From positions 248,001 through 312,000 of the forward strand of contig NZ_JABJXT010000003.1 in assembly GCF_013155295.1 (NCBI RefSeq): a stretch of DNA of 64,000 nt. The letters are read 5' to 3'. Shown piece after piece: positions 17,870-27,673 of the stretch. Positions within the stretch are counted from its first letter, which is position 1, and each line of letters begins with the position of its first letter. The DNA comes from Pseudogemmobacter hezensis. GTDB taxonomy: Bacteria > Pseudomonadota > Alphaproteobacteria > Rhodobacterales > Rhodobacteraceae. The notes under the pieces are model-generated. The model did no database searches. It had not been told where the DNA came from and was given only the letters and a program-made list of their open reading frames with translations. The position numbers were made by a program, and so were the translations under genes.

Positions 17870-20683
17870 TTAATGCGCCTCGGCCCAGTTGCGGCCCCGG
17901 CCTGCCTCGACCTCAAGACGTACATCGAGGCGCACCGCCGGATCAGAGGCGGTCTCCATCACCTCTTTGGCGATGGCGGTCAGGCGGTCGGCCTGATCCT
18001 CGGCCACCTCGAACAGCAGTTCGTCATGCACCTGCAACAGCATCCGTGCGTCGATGCCCTGGATGGCGGCGGGCATACGGATCATCGCGCGGCGGATCAC
18101 ATCGGCGGCTGTGCCCTGGATCGGCGCGTTGATCGCGGCGCGTTTGGCAAAGCCTGCGCCGGGGCCTTTGGCATTGATCTGCGGCGTGTTGATCTTGCGG
18201 CCAAACAGCGTCTGCACAAATTCATGCTTTTTCGCAAATTCGATCGTCTGATCCATATAGGCGCGGATGCCGGGGAAACGCTCGAAATAGCGGTCGATAA
18301 AGCCCTGGGCCTCGGCGCGGGGGATGCGCAGATTGCGCGCCAGGCCAAAGCCGGAAATGCCGTAGATCACCCCGAAGTTGATCGCCTTGGCCTGGCGGCG
18401 GATCATCGGATCCATCCCCTCCAGCGGCACGCCGAACATCTCCGAGGCGGTCATCGCATGGATGTCATGGCCGTCGCGGAAGGCCTGCTTCAGCGCCGGG
18501 ATATCGGCGATATGGGCAAGGATGCGCAGCTCGATCTGACTATAGTCCAGCGAGACCAGCACCCGGCCTTCAGGGGCGACAAAGGCCTCGCGGATGCGGC
18601 GGCCCTCTTCGGTGCGCACGGGGATGTTTTGCAGATTCGGATCGGTCGAGGCCAGGCGGCCGGTATTCGCCCCCGCGATGGAATATGAGGTGTGAACGCG
18701 CCCCGTTTCGGGGTTGATCGCCTGCTGCAGCGCATCGGTATAGGTCGATTTCAGCTTTGCAATCTGACGCCAGTCAAGGATCTTTGCCGCCAGCTTCGCG
18801 CCTTGCGGATGGCTGTCCTCCATCGTGGTGATGTCTTCGAGGATATCGGCGCCGGTGCCATAGGCCCCGGTCTTGCCCTTTTCACCGCCCGGCACCTGCA
18901 TGCGGTCAAAGAGCACCTCGCCCAGCTGTTTGGGCGAGCCGGGGTTGAATTTTTCCCCGGCGATTTCAACGATCTCATCCTCATATTGCGCCAGCTTCTG
19001 CGCAAAAGCGTTCGACATCCGCGAAAGCGTGTCACGGTCGACCTTAACGCCTGCCATCTCCATTTCGGCCAGCACGCTGACCAGCGGCCGCTCAAGCGTT
19101 TCATAGACGGTGGTGACTTTTTCGCGGTGCAGGCGCGGTTTGAACGCATGCCAGAGGCGCAGCGTCACATCGGCATCTTCCGCCGCATAGGCCGAGGCCG
19201 CCGCGATATCGACCTTGTCAAAGGTCACCTGCGATTTGCCCGCCCCGATCAGATCCTTGATCGGCTTGGTGTGGTGGCCGAGGTATTTCTCAGACAGCTC
19301 ATCCATGCCGTGATTGTTCAGCCCCGCGAACATCGCATAGCTCATCAGCATGGTGTCGTCGAAAGGGCTGATGCGAATGCCGGCGCGTGCGAAGATCTTC
19401 CAGTCATATTTGATATTCTGGCCGATTTTCAGGATCGCAGGGTTTTCCAGCACGGGTTTCAGCTTTGCCAGAACCTGAGCCATGTCCAGCTGGCCCTGGA
19501 CCCGCGTGGCCGCGCCGAAGAGGTCATCGCCCCCCGTCACATGGCCCAGCGGAATATAGGCGGCCTTGCCCAGATCGACCGAAAGCGAGATGCCCACCAG
19601 ATCGGCCTGCATCTCATCCAGCGAGGTGGTCTCGGTATCGACCGCGACATGGCCGATCTCTTCGATCCGCGCGATCCAGGCATCCAGCACCGCATGATCG
19701 GTGATGGTGACATATTGCGAGGCGTCAATCGCGGGATGCTCAACCTCAGCCACCTGCGCGGCGGCGGCGGGCTTTGCGGCCTCGATCACCGGCACCTCGA
19801 CCTTCAGCTTTTCGGCCACCCGGCGCGAAAGGCCGCGGAACTCCATCTGCGTCAGGAAGGAAAGCAGCTTTTCGGGGTCGGGCTTTGTGACCTCCAGCTG
19901 GTCCAGGCTGACCTCCATCGGCACCTGATCATCCAGCGAGACCAGCTGCCGCGAGGTCAGGATCTGGGCGCGGTTCTCGATCAGCGTCTCGCGGCGCTTG
20001 GGCTGTTTGATCTCGCCCGCGCGGTCCAGCAGTTCCTCAAGCGAGCCATATTCGTTGATCAGCAAAGCCGCCGTTTTCAGCCCGATCCCCGGCGCGCCCG
20101 GCACGTTGTCGACCGAATCCCCGGCCAGCGCCTGAACATCAACCACCCGGTCCGGGCCGACGCCGAATTTCTCAAACACCTCATCGGGGCCGATCTGACG
20201 GTTCTTCATCGGTTCCAGAATATCGACGCCAGGGCGCACCAGCTGCATCAGATCCTTGTCGGATGAGATGATCGTCGCCGATCCGCCCGCCTCAACCGCC
20301 TGACGGGCCAGCGTTGCGATAATGTCATCGGCCTCATAGCCCGGCACCTCGATACAGGCGACGCTGAAGGCCCGCGTCGCCTCGCGCGTCAGGGGGAACT
20401 GCGGGCGCAGATCCTCGGGCGGTGGCGGGCGGTTTGCCTTGTATTCCGGGTAGATATCATTGCGGAAGGTCTTGGCTGAATGGTCAAAAATCACCGCAAT
20501 ATGGGTGGCCGCGCCAGAGCTGCGCTCTTTGGTGATCTCGCCCCAGAGGATATTGGAAAAGCCCTGAACCGCGCCGACGGGGGTGCCGTCGGATTTCGTC
20601 AGCGGCGGCAAAGCATGATAGGCGCGGAAGATATAGGCCGAACCGTCGATCAGATGCAGGTGATGGCCTTTGCCGAAACTCAT
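17870..20683 (-). CDS. polA: DNA polymerase I
   Basis: A 937-residue repair and Okazaki-processing polymerase. The N-terminal 5'-3' exonuclease domain includes LIDGSAYIFRAYHALPPL and the PGYEADDIIATLA and SGDSVDNVPGAPGIG-type motifs. A 3'-5' exonuclease domain follows, with its acidic motif intact (VAVDTETTSLDEM). The polymerase domain has SLDYSQIELRI, RRQAKAINFGVIYG and LLQVHDELLFEV. The start at 20683 has AGGAG seven bases upstream and gives MSFGKGHHLHLIDG; the open frame has an earlier ATG at 20710. It has all three activities, unlike Taq-type enzymes. Confidence 0.97.
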   Translation of the reverse strand: MSFGKGHHLHLIDGSAYIFRAYHALPPLTKSDGTPVGAVQGFSNILWGEITKERSSGAATHIAVIFDHSAKTFRNDIYPEYKANRPPPPEDLRPQFPLTREATRAFSVACIEVPGYEADDIIATLARQAVEAGGSATIISSDKDLMQLVRPGVDILEPMKNRQIGPDEVFEKFGVGPDRVVDVQALAGDSVDNVPGAPGIGLKTAALLINEYGSLEELLDRAGEIKQPKRRETLIENRAQILTSRQLVSLDDQVPMEVSLDQLEVTKPDPEKLLSFLTQMEFRGLSRRVAEKLKVEVPVIEAAKPAAAAQVAEVEHPAIDASQYVTITDHAVLDAWIARIEEIGHVAVDTETTSLDEMQADLVGISLSVDLGKAAYIPLGHVTGGDDLFGAATRVQGQLDMAQVLAKLKPVLENPAILKIGQNIKYDWKIFARAGIRISPFDDTMLMSYAMFAGLNNHGMDELSEKYLGHHTKPIKDLIGAGKSQVTFDKVDIAAASAYAAEDADVTLRLWHAFKPRLHREKVTTVYETLERPLVSVLAEMEMAGVKVDRDTLSRMSNAFAQKLAQYEDEIVEIAGEKFNPGSPKQLGEVLFDRMQVPGGEKGKTGAYGTGADILEDITTMEDSHPQGAKLAAKILDWRQIAKLKSTYTDALQQAINPETGRVHTSYSIAGANTGRLASTDPNLQNIPVRTEEGRRIREAFVAPEGRVLVSLDYSQIELRILAHIADIPALKQAFRDGHDIHAMTASEMFGVPLEGMDPMIRRQAKAINFGVIYGISGFGLARNLRIPRAEAQGFIDRYFERFPGIRAYMDQTIEFAKKHEFVQTLFGRKINTPQINAKGPGAGFAKRAAINAPIQGTAADVIRRAMIRMPAAIQGIDARMLLQVHDELLFEVAEDQADRLTAIAKEVMETASDPAVRLDVRLEVEAGRGRNWAEAH

Positions 20684-20746
20684 ATCATGCTCCTGTCTGA
20701 CCGGGGTCATTTGCTGGCGGCCAGTAATGGCAGAGTGCGACGCCCT

Positions 20747-20870
20747 GGTCCAGACGGGGGTCCAGACGGGGGGCAGACGCGGGGTCCAGACGCGGGGGCC
20801 AGCAGTCGGGGATCCAGCAGTCGGGGGGCAGCAGTCGGGCCCAGCAGCCGTGGCCCAGCTGCGGCCAGCG
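20747..20870. repeat. GC-rich degenerate tandem repeats
   Basis: About eight units of 13-15 bases in a row, first of the form GGTCCAGACGGGG and then drifting to CCAGCAGTCGGGG. They fill the space between the divergent polA and 20929 genes. Confidence 0.7.
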
Positions 20871-20928
20871 CTTGCACCTCGGGGGCAGGGGCCTTCCCCG
20901 AGCCCCCCGGCGCGGCTATGCTGCCCCT

Positions 20929-21339
20929 ATGACAAATCCCACGCCCGACAGTATCGCCCCCTCGCTTGAGCTGATCGAAAGCCTCGCCCGCGAGGCCATC
21001 GCCACCCTGCCTGAACCCTGGCGCACCCCCGCGACCCATGTCGTGCTGCGGGTCGAGGACTTCCCGCCCGACGAAATGCTTGAGGCGATGGATCTTCACG
21101 ACCCGTTCGAGCTGACCGGCCTTTATGAGGGCATCCCGCTCACCGAAAAATCAACCGCCGATCAGGTGATGCACCCCGATCTGGTCTGGCTGTTCCGCCG
21201 CCCGATCCTTGATGAATGGGCCGAGCGCGGCAATGTCTCGATTGAGGAACTGGTCAGCCATGTGGTCATTCACGAGCTGGCGCATCACTTCGGCTGGACG
21301 GATGAGGAAATCGCAGGCGTCGATCGCTGGTGGGAATAG
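20929..21339 (+). CDS. Zincin-like metallopeptidase (DUF1025-type)
   Basis: A 136-residue compact protein with HExxH (HELAHHFG) near the C-terminus and the following WTDEEI motif, typical of the small zincin_1/DUF1025 family of predicted metallopeptidases. The region before it has DLVWLFRRPILDEW and the helix ELVSHVVI leading to HELAH. No signal peptide, so probably cytoplasmic. Substrates of this family are unknown to me. The ATG at 20929 lacks a good ribosome site, perhaps because repeats occupy the upstream region. Confidence 0.86.
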   Translation: MTNPTPDSIAPSLELIESLAREAIATLPEPWRTPATHVVLRVEDFPPDEMLEAMDLHDPFELTGLYEGIPLTEKSTADQVMHPDLVWLFRRPILDEWAERGNVSIEELVSHVVIHELAHHFGWTDEEIAGVDRWWE

Positions 21340-21576
21340 CGCCGCCGCCTGTTCCCTGCGCGATCAGCCACCCTCCAGGAGATTTACCGCCAGGTATTAT
21401 TTTCCTGACAGCACTGTGATGTGCGGCTGTAACATCAGCTGGTTAAGAGTGGTCACATAATCGGCGACACCAGCGCAGGCCCCCATCCCGGGGCAGCCCT
21501 CGCTGCAGCATAAGGCCCGCCCGCCAGGCCCTGCCAAAGCCGCCGCAAGAAACGACATGCCCAGAGGATTCGCGCA

Positions 21577-22515
21577 ATGACCGGACTGACCCGCCGCCAC
21601 GCTCTTTTCGCCGCCGCAACCGCCCCCCTTGCTCTGACAGGTCTTGGCCTCACACAGCCCGCCGCCGCCCAATCCGCGCTGCAGGGCCCGGGTGGCGGGC
21701 TCTTCCGCCGCTTCCGTCACGGCGCGTTTGAGATCACCACTTTGCTGGCAGGCACCGGCGAGAACGCCAATCCCAAAGGCACATTCGGCCTCAATGTCAG
21801 TGATGAGGATTTCGCGGCCTCTTCCCATGCGGCCTTTATCCCGGCAGATCGCGCGGTGAATTTCTTCACCCCCACCCTGGTCAATACCGGCAAGGAACTG
21901 GTCCTTTTCGACACCGGCCTCGCAGCCGAGGGCATTCTGGCCGCCCTGGGCCAGGCGGGGATCTCGCCGCAGCAGATCGATGTCGTGGTGCTTACCCATA
22001 TGCATGCCGATCATATCGGCGGGCTGACCACCTCGGATGGCGCCACCCCGGTTTTCCCCCGCGCCCGCTATGTCACCTCACAGATCGAATATGATTACTG
22101 GGCAGGCCAGGAAAATGAGGGCTTTGACAAGAAAGTCCGCCCCCTGCGCGAGCTGACCAAATTCGTAACCGATGGCGGCGAGGCAGCCCCCGGCATCACC
22201 GCGCTGGCCGCCTATGGCCATACCCCCGGCCATCTTGCCTGGATGGTTGAAAGCGAAGGCAAGCTCCTTGTGCTGACCGCCGACACCGCCAATCACTATG
22301 TCTGGTCGCTGGAAAACCCCGACTGGGAGGTCCGCTTCGACCTCGACAAAGCCGAGGCCGCCGCCACCCGCAAGCGCATCTTCGGCATGATCGCCGCTGA
22401 TCGCCTGCCCTTCATCGGCTATCACATGCCCTTCCCGGCCCTCGGCTATGCCGAGCCGAAAGGCGCAGGCTTTCGCTTCATCCCCCACAGCTACCAACTC
22501 GCCTTCGAGCAATGA
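21577..22515 (+). CDS. Tat-exported metallo-beta-lactamase-fold hydrolase
   Basis: A 312-residue protein. A twin-arginine-type signal (TRRHALFAAA) with cleavage near AAA-QS targets it to the periplasm. The MBL fold shows the HMHADH metal motif (LTHMHADHIGG), a later His in YGHTPGHLAWM, an Asp in LTADTANH and a C-terminal His in GYHMPFPA. This is the AttM/N-acyl homoserine lactonase-like group by motif layout, but periplasmic members act on varied substrates and none can be assigned. GAGGA lies upstream. It is followed by an intergenic repeat and gltX. Confidence 0.88.
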   Translation: MTGLTRRHALFAAATAPLALTGLGLTQPAAAQSALQGPGGGLFRRFRHGAFEITTLLAGTGENANPKGTFGLNVSDEDFAASSHAAFIPADRAVNFFTPTLVNTGKELVLFDTGLAAEGILAALGQAGISPQQIDVVVLTHMHADHIGGLTTSDGATPVFPRARYVTSQIEYDYWAGQENEGFDKKVRPLRELTKFVTDGGEAAPGITALAAYGHTPGHLAWMVESEGKLLVLTADTANHYVWSLENPDWEVRFDLDKAEAAATRKRIFGMIAADRLPFIGYHMPFPALGYAEPKGAGFRFIPHSYQLAFEQ

Positions 22516-22535
22516 TGAAAACCGCCCCGGCCCCT

Positions 22536-22598
22536 TTCATCTGTCGCTAAATATCCCGGGGGTAAGCCCGGCACGGGCGAGGGGGCTGGCCCCCTCCC
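22536..22598. repeat. Dispersed intergenic repeat, copy B
   Basis: TTTCATCTGTCGCTAAATA followed by TCCCGGGGGT, then a GAGGGGGC...GCCCCCTC hairpin. It lies 20 bp after the MBL gene and upstream of gltX and matches copy A in order. Confidence 0.7.
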
Positions 22599-22689
22599 TT
22601 CTTTCCCTGCGTAAAACTGGACAAAACCGGGCACCTGTGACAGAGGAAGGGCTTCGCAGGCCCCTCCCGTCCTGTCCCAAGGATCCGAT

Positions 22690-24021
22690 ATGTCGACACC
22701 TGTCATCACCCGCTTCGCCCCGTCGCCCACCGGCTATATCCATGTCGGCAATCTGCGCACCGCGCTGATGAATTACCTGATCGCCCGCAAGGCAGGCGGC
22801 ACCTTCATCCTGCGCCTTGACGATACCGACCAGGAGCGCTCGAAACAGGAATATATCGACGGGCTGAAACAGGATCTCGACTGGCTCGGCCTGCATTGGG
22901 ACCGGATCGAACGTCAGTCCGCCCGCTATGACCGCTATCACGAGGCGGCTGAAAAGCTGCGCGGCAATGGCCGTTTCTATGAATGTTTCGAGACCCCGAC
23001 AGAGCTGGATCTGAAACGCAAGAAACAGCTGAACATGGGCCGCCCCCCGGTCTATGACCGCGCTTCTCTCTCCCTGACCGAGGAAGAGAAGGCCGCCGCC
23101 CGCGCCGAGGGCAAGGCCGGCTACTGGCGCTTCCTGCTGAATCAGAACCGCATCGAATGGCATGACGGCATCATCGGTGACATTTCCATCGACGCGGCCT
23201 CTGTGTCGGATCCGGTGCTGATCCGCGCCGATGGTCAGGTGCTTTATACCTTTGCCTCCTCGGTGGATGACGTGGAAATGGGCGTGACCCATATCGTGCG
23301 CGGCGCCGACCATGTCACCAATACCGCGACGCAGATCCAGATCATGGAAGCGCTTGGCGGCACGCCGCCCTCGTTTGCGCACCACTCGCTGCTTTCCGGC
23401 CCCAAAGGCGAGGAACTCTCGAAACGTCTCGGCGCGCTCAGCCTGCGCGACCTCAGGGCGCAGGGCGTCGAGCCGATGGCGCTTTTGTCGCTGATGGCGC
23501 GGCTTGGCTCGTCAAAACCGGTCGAGCTGGCCTCTTCCATCGACGAGTTGGCCGAGGGTTTCGACATCGAAAGTTTTGGCGCGGCACCCACCAAATTCGA
23601 CCCCGAGGATCTCTTCCCGCTGACCCGCGCCCATGTTCAGGCCCTGCCGCTGGCGAAAGTCCAGCCGCAGATCGACGCGCTCGGCGTCCCTGCCGCCGAA
23701 GCCGAGGCTTTCTGGGCGGTGGCCAAGCAAAACATCACCGTGCTTGCCGATCTTGCGGGCTGGTGGAAGCTGTTCTCCGAAGGCGCCGAGCCGGTGATCG
23801 ACGAGGCCGACCGCGATTTCGTGCGTGAGGCTTTCGCGCTTTTGCCTGCCCAGCCCTGGACGAAAGAGACCTGGGGCCAATGGACCGCTGCCGTCAAGGC
23901 CGCCACCGGGCGCAAGGGCAAAGACCTCTTCATGCCGCTGCGCAAGGCGCTGACGGGCCAGGCGCATGGGCCTGACATGTCGGATGTGCTGCCGCTTCTG
24001 AAGCGCGTGCCCCAGCTCTGA
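22690..24021 (+). CDS. gltX: Glutamyl-tRNA synthetase
   Basis: A 443-residue class I aminoacyl-tRNA synthetase charging tRNA-Glu with glutamate. The HIGH equivalent is YIHVGN in RFAPSPTGYIHVGN, and the KMSKS equivalent is ELSKRLG. The C-terminal helical anticodon-binding domain is present. Alphaproteobacteria commonly carry two GltX paralogues, one of which may act on tRNA-Gln; which one this is cannot be told here. A strong terminator follows 25 bp after the stop. Confidence 0.95.
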   Translation: MSTPVITRFAPSPTGYIHVGNLRTALMNYLIARKAGGTFILRLDDTDQERSKQEYIDGLKQDLDWLGLHWDRIERQSARYDRYHEAAEKLRGNGRFYECFETPTELDLKRKKQLNMGRPPVYDRASLSLTEEEKAAARAEGKAGYWRFLLNQNRIEWHDGIIGDISIDAASVSDPVLIRADGQVLYTFASSVDDVEMGVTHIVRGADHVTNTATQIQIMEALGGTPPSFAHHSLLSGPKGEELSKRLGALSLRDLRAQGVEPMALLSLMARLGSSKPVELASSIDELAEGFDIESFGAAPTKFDPEDLFPLTRAHVQALPLAKVQPQIDALGVPAAEAEAFWAVAKQNITVLADLAGWWKLFSEGAEPVIDEADRDFVREAFALLPAQPWTKETWGQWTAAVKAATGRKGKDLFMPLRKALTGQAHGPDMSDVLPLLKRVPQL

Positions 24022-24046
24022 GACCCTTTGATCTCTGTGCATCCTG

Positions 24047-24077
24047 ATCCGCGCCCCCATAAAGGGCGCGGATTTTT
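24047..24077 (+). terminator. Rho-independent terminator after gltX
   Basis: A perfect 10-bp stem (ATCCGCGCCC paired with GGGCGCGGAT), 7-base loop, then TTTTT. Confidence 0.93.
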
Positions 24078-24215
24078 CCATTTCGGCCCCGATGTGGCGT
24101 TAACCGGAATTTAGTCCGGCGAATCTTATCCTGATCACCAGAACGGGCCAGACATGCGGCCTGAATGGCGCTAAAAGGGGGGCGGTTTTACGTGAATATG
24201 CGTTTGGGGTAAGGG

Positions 24216-25613
24216 ATGGCCACGGCCAAATTCGTTCAGGGTAATCTCTTTCGCCATATCATGGTGATGTCGCTGACATCCTCGGTCGGGTTGATGGCGG
24301 TTTTCGTCGTCGATCTGATCAATATGGCCTATATCTCCTGGCTGGGCCGGTCAGAGCTGGCGGCGGCCATCGGCTATGCGGGCTCGGTCCTGTTTTTCAC
24401 CACCTCGCTGGGGATCGGGCTTTCGATTGCGGTCTCGGCGCTGGTCAGCCGGGCGATTGGCCAGGGAAACCGGGCGCTGGCGCGGGAAAAAGCGACGACA
24501 GGCATGATGCTGGGCCTGATCTTCGGCATTCCTTTTGCGGGCCTTGTGTGGCTGTTCCTGGCGCCGATGGTGCGGCTTTTGGGCGCCGAGGGCGAGACTT
24601 TGGCGCTGGCGGTGCACTTCCTGCAGATCGTGACCATCGGCCAGCCCTTGTTGATGCTGGGCATGATCGGCACGGCGATCCTGCGCGCCCATGGCGATGC
24701 CAGGGCTGCGATGATGGCCACGGTCTGGGGCGCGGTGGTGACGGCGCTGCTGGATCCGGTGCTGATCTTCGCGCTTGGCCTTGATCTGACGGGGGCTGCG
24801 CTGACCGGAATCGTCAGCCGGGCGGTGATCCTTTTCATGGCGATCCGGCCGATCATCACCCGCCACGGCGGCTTTGACCGCCCGACGCTGGCGGGCGTTT
24901 TGCGCGACATGGGGCCGGTCTGGGCGCTTGGCATCCCGGCGATCCTGACCCAGGTGGCAACCCCGGTGGGCCAGGCCTTTGTAACCCGCACCGCCTCGGC
25001 CTATGGCGAGGCGGCGGTGGCGGGCATGGCGATTGCCGGGCGTCTGACCCCGGTTGCCTTTGGGGTGATCTTTGCGCTGGCAGGGGCCATCGGGCCGATC
25101 ATCGGGCAAAACCTTGGGGCGGGGCGGATGGACCGGGTGGCGCGGGCCTTTCGGGACGCTCTGATCTTTACCGCCCTGGTGATCGCGCTGGTCTCTGGCC
25201 TGCTTTACCTGCTGCGCGCACCGATCGCCGATCTCTTCAATGCGACCGGGCTGACCCGCGAGATTGTCTATCTCTTCTGTGGGCCGCTGGCTTTGTTGTG
25301 GTTTTTCAACGGGGTGATTTTCGCGGGCAATGCGGTTTGCAACAACCTGGGCCGGCCCTTTTGGTCAACGGTGGTGAATTGGGGGCGGCAGACGCTGGGC
25401 ACCATTCCCTTTGCGATCTGGTTCGGCCAGCAATGGGGGGCCCAGGGCGTGCTGGTCGGCCAGGCGGTCGGCGGCATCGGATTCGCGCTGCTGGCGGTGA
25501 TCTTTGCCCGTATGGCGATCCGCAATCCGAATGTGGTGCCAGGCCGCCACGATCCCGTGCCCGTCAGCCAGCCCGAGATTGAGCCCGCCGCCCCCGGCGA
25601 ACGCCGCGCCTGA
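24216..25613 (+). CDS. MATE family efflux transporter
   Basis: A 465-residue membrane protein with about 12 hydrophobic segments in two six-helix halves, the MATE (NorM/DinF) layout. The halves show the recurring patterns SVGLMAVFVVDLINM and GPVWALGIPAILTQ. These proteins export cationic drugs or metabolites using proton or sodium gradients. The C-terminal 25 residues are a cytoplasmic Pro/Glu-rich tail. No regulator is adjacent, so the substrate cannot be assigned. Monocistronic; a terminator precedes it. Confidence 0.92.
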   Translation: MATAKFVQGNLFRHIMVMSLTSSVGLMAVFVVDLINMAYISWLGRSELAAAIGYAGSVLFFTTSLGIGLSIAVSALVSRAIGQGNRALAREKATTGMMLGLIFGIPFAGLVWLFLAPMVRLLGAEGETLALAVHFLQIVTIGQPLLMLGMIGTAILRAHGDARAAMMATVWGAVVTALLDPVLIFALGLDLTGAALTGIVSRAVILFMAIRPIITRHGGFDRPTLAGVLRDMGPVWALGIPAILTQVATPVGQAFVTRTASAYGEAAVAGMAIAGRLTPVAFGVIFALAGAIGPIIGQNLGAGRMDRVARAFRDALIFTALVIALVSGLLYLLRAPIADLFNATGLTREIVYLFCGPLALLWFFNGVIFAGNAVCNNLGRPFWSTVVNWGRQTLGTIPFAIWFGQQWGAQGVLVGQAVGGIGFALLAVIFARMAIRNPNVVPGRHDPVPVSQPEIEPAAPGERRA

Positions 25614-25725
25614 AGGGCAAGCGCTGCCATATTGCGCGCCATCAAGTCGTTTCACCGCGCATTACCGTCGCATACGGAATTTCTCTTGCGCTTGGCCGGG
25701 CGGCTTTGCTAGTCAGAAAGGGCAG

Positions 25726-25924
25726 GATCGGGAGAATCCGGGCAGCCCTTTGCGGGGTGGGTCCGGTGCCGAAGGAGCAACCGCCCCGGTAAACTCTCAG
25801 GCGCAAGGGACCGTTTCTGCACAGGAAGACTCTGGAGAGTGGCGCATGAGGCGCCCGCCGAAGGGATAACGATCTCAGGCGCCCATAAGCCTTTTGACAA
25901 GGTGACGGGCAAGGACAGAGGGGG
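25726..25924 (+). ncRNA. Tandem glycine riboswitch
   Basis: Both aptamers are recognisable. The first runs from ATCGGGAGA through GCCGAAGGAGCAA and AACTCTCAGGCGCAAGGGACC to ACTCTGGAGAG. The second has CGCCGAAGGGATAAC, ATCTCAGGCG and a closing GGACAGAGGGG. The order and spacing match the cooperative two-aptamer glycine riboswitch. It lies directly upstream of gcvT-gcvH-gcvP, so glycine should turn on its own cleavage system. A GC-rich hairpin (25922-25958) immediately after it is the likely expression platform. Confidence 0.96.
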
Positions 25925-25960
25925 CACCGGGCGGCAGGGGAACTGCCGTGGGCGGTGCCG
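25922..25960 (+). promoter_or_regulatory. Candidate riboswitch expression-platform hairpin
   Basis: Outer stem GGCACCG/CGGTGCC and inner stem CGGCA/TGCCG, followed by GGATATTTTC. It starts at the end of the second aptamer and ends 37 bases before the gcvT start. It could act as a weak terminator or affect exposure of GAGGAGAG at 25983-25990. Confidence 0.55.
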
Positions 25961-25996
25961 GATATTTTCGGCCGGAAAATTGTGAGGAGAGGCGGT

Positions 25997-27118
25997 TTGA
26001 CCGACCTTTTTCGCTTGCCATTGCATGAGCTGCATCTGCAGCTTGGCGGCAAAATGGTGCCTTTCGCAGGCTATGAAATGCCGGTGCAATATCCTGCCGG
26101 GGTGATGGCGGAACATCTGCATGTGCGCAGTCAGGCCGGGCTGTTCGATGTCAGCCATATGGGCCAGGTGGTGCTGCGCCCGAAGGGCACGATGGAAAGC
26201 CTTGGCCTCGCGCTTGAGGCGCTGATGCCGGTCGATGTGCTGGGCCTGAAAGAGGGCCGTCAGCGCTATGGGCTGTTCACCAGCGAGACGGGTGGCATCC
26301 TTGATGATCTGATGTTTGCCAATCGCGGCACCGATTACCTGCTGGTGGTGAATGCGGCCCGCAAGGCGCATGATTTCGCCCATCTTGCCGCGCATCTTGC
26401 CGATGTGGCCGAGCTGGACATTCAGGAGAGCCGGGCGCTTCTGGCGCTGCAGGGCCCTCAGGCCGAGGCTGCGCTGGCGGTGCTGGTGCCGGATGTGACG
26501 GCGATGCGCTTTATGGATGTGGCGCAGGTCGACACGGTGTTTGGCGAGCTGTGGCTGTCGCGCTCGGGTTATACGGGCGAGGATGGCTTCGAGATTTCGG
26601 TCCCGGTTGAGGGGGCGCTGGATTTCGCGCGGGCCTTGCTGGCGCTGGAGGGTGTCGCGCCCATCGGCCTTGGGGCGCGTGACAGCCTGCGGCTGGAGGC
26701 GGGTCTTTGCCTTTACGGCCATGACATCGACGAGACGACCAGCCCGGTCGAGGCCGATCTGACCTGGGCCATCCAGAAAGTGCGCCGTGAGGGTGGAGCG
26801 CGGGCCGGGGGCTTCCCGGGGGCTGCGCGGATCCTTTCCGAGCTGACCAATGGGCCTGAGCGTCGCCGCGTCGGCCTGCGCCCTGAGGGGCGTGCGCCCA
26901 TGCGCGAGGGTGTTGCGCTTTTTGCCACCGATGGCACCGGGCTTGGGGCGATCACCTCGGGCGGCTTTGGCCCCTCGGTCGGCGCGCCGATTGCCATGGG
27001 CTATGTGGCAACGGGTTTTGCGGCTGAGGGCCAGGCGCTTGAGGCCGAGTTGCGGGGCAAAAAGCTGCCGCTGGTGGTGGCGGCAACGCCCTTCCATCCA
27101 ACCAATTACAAACGTTAA
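25997..27118 (+). CDS. gcvT: Glycine cleavage system T protein (aminomethyltransferase)
   Basis: A 373-residue enzyme that takes the aminomethyl group from lipoylated GcvH and transfers it to tetrahydrofolate, releasing ammonia. Folate-binding-domain motifs are present ([36 protein letters not shown]). The TTG at 25997 is chosen: GAGGAGAG lies six bases upstream and [13 protein letters not shown] is a normal N-terminus. A GTG 14 codons earlier overlaps the upstream hairpin. It is the first gene of gcvTHP under the glycine riboswitch. Length is typical. Confidence 0.95.
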   Translation: MTDLFRLPLHELHLQLGGKMVPFAGYEMPVQYPAGVMAEHLHVRSQAGLFDVSHMGQVVLRPKGTMESLGLALEALMPVDVLGLKEGRQRYGLFTSETGGILDDLMFANRGTDYLLVVNAARKAHDFAHLAAHLADVAELDIQESRALLALQGPQAEAALAVLVPDVTAMRFMDVAQVDTVFGELWLSRSGYTGEDGFEISVPVEGALDFARALLALEGVAPIGLGARDSLRLEAGLCLYGHDIDETTSPVEADLTWAIQKVRREGGARAGGFPGAARILSELTNGPERRRVGLRPEGRAPMREGVALFATDGTGLGAITSGGFGPSVGAPIAMGYVATGFAAEGQALEAELRGKKLPLVVAATPFHPTNYKR

Positions 27119-27137
27119 GTCCCAGGGGATCAAAGAG

Positions 27138-27497
27138 ATGAAATTCACCAAGGAACATGAATGGCTGCGCGTCGAGGGTGACCTGATCGTGGTCGGAATC
27201 ACCGAACATGCCGCAGAAGCGCTTGGCGATGTGGTATTTGTCGAACTGCCCGAGGCTGGCACGCAGGTCGCGGCCGGCGATGAGGTCTCGGTGATCGAGA
27301 GCGTTAAGGCGGCCTCGGATATTCTGGCCCCGGTTGAGGGTGAGATTGTCGAGGTTAATGGGGCGTTGTCGGACAATCCGGGGCTGGTGAACGAGGATCC
27401 GCTGGGCGGGGCCTGGTTTTTCAAGCTGAAGGTCGATGACCTGGGCGTGATCGATCAGTTCATGGACGAAGATGAGTATAAGGATTTCATCGGCTGA
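27138..27497 (+). CDS. gcvH: Glycine cleavage system H protein
   Basis: A 119-residue lipoyl carrier protein shuttling the aminomethyl group between GcvP, GcvT and the lipoamide dehydrogenase. The lipoylation motif [10 protein letters not shown] places the modified lysine at K57. The N-terminal KFTKEHEWL is characteristic. It follows gcvT by 19 bases with AGAG before the ATG. No lipoyl synthase or L-protein gene is in the window. Confidence 0.97.
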   Translation: MKFTKEHEWLRVEGDLIVVGITEHAAEALGDVVFVELPEAGTQVAAGDEVSVIESVKAASDILAPVEGEIVEVNGALSDNPGLVNEDPLGGAWFFKLKVDDLGVIDQFMDEDEYKDFIG

Positions 27498-27540
27498 GGC
27501 CGATGGGCCGTGACTGAGTGCTGGGATTGTGCCCGGCACC

Positions 27541-27630
27541 TGGCCTGACGCCGGGGGGGAAGCCCCCGGACCTGACCTAACGCCGGGGGACCAGTCCCCC
27601 GGACCCCCTGGGATATTTATGGGCAGAAAA
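27541..27630. repeat. Dispersed intergenic repeat, copy C
   Basis: Two GGGGGA..TCCCCC-type hairpins followed by CCCTGGGATATTTATGGGCA, the inverted orientation of copies A and B. It lies between gcvH and gcvP inside the operon. Confidence 0.7.
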
Positions 27631-27673
27631 TGGGAAGGGCGTGGTGCGTTTCCCTAATGCCTGGAGGTGCGCC

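Noticed and set aside
20747-20870. Repeated GC-rich units as a CRISPR array
   Set aside because: Units drift in sequence and abut directly; there are no identical repeats with unique spacers and no cas genes.
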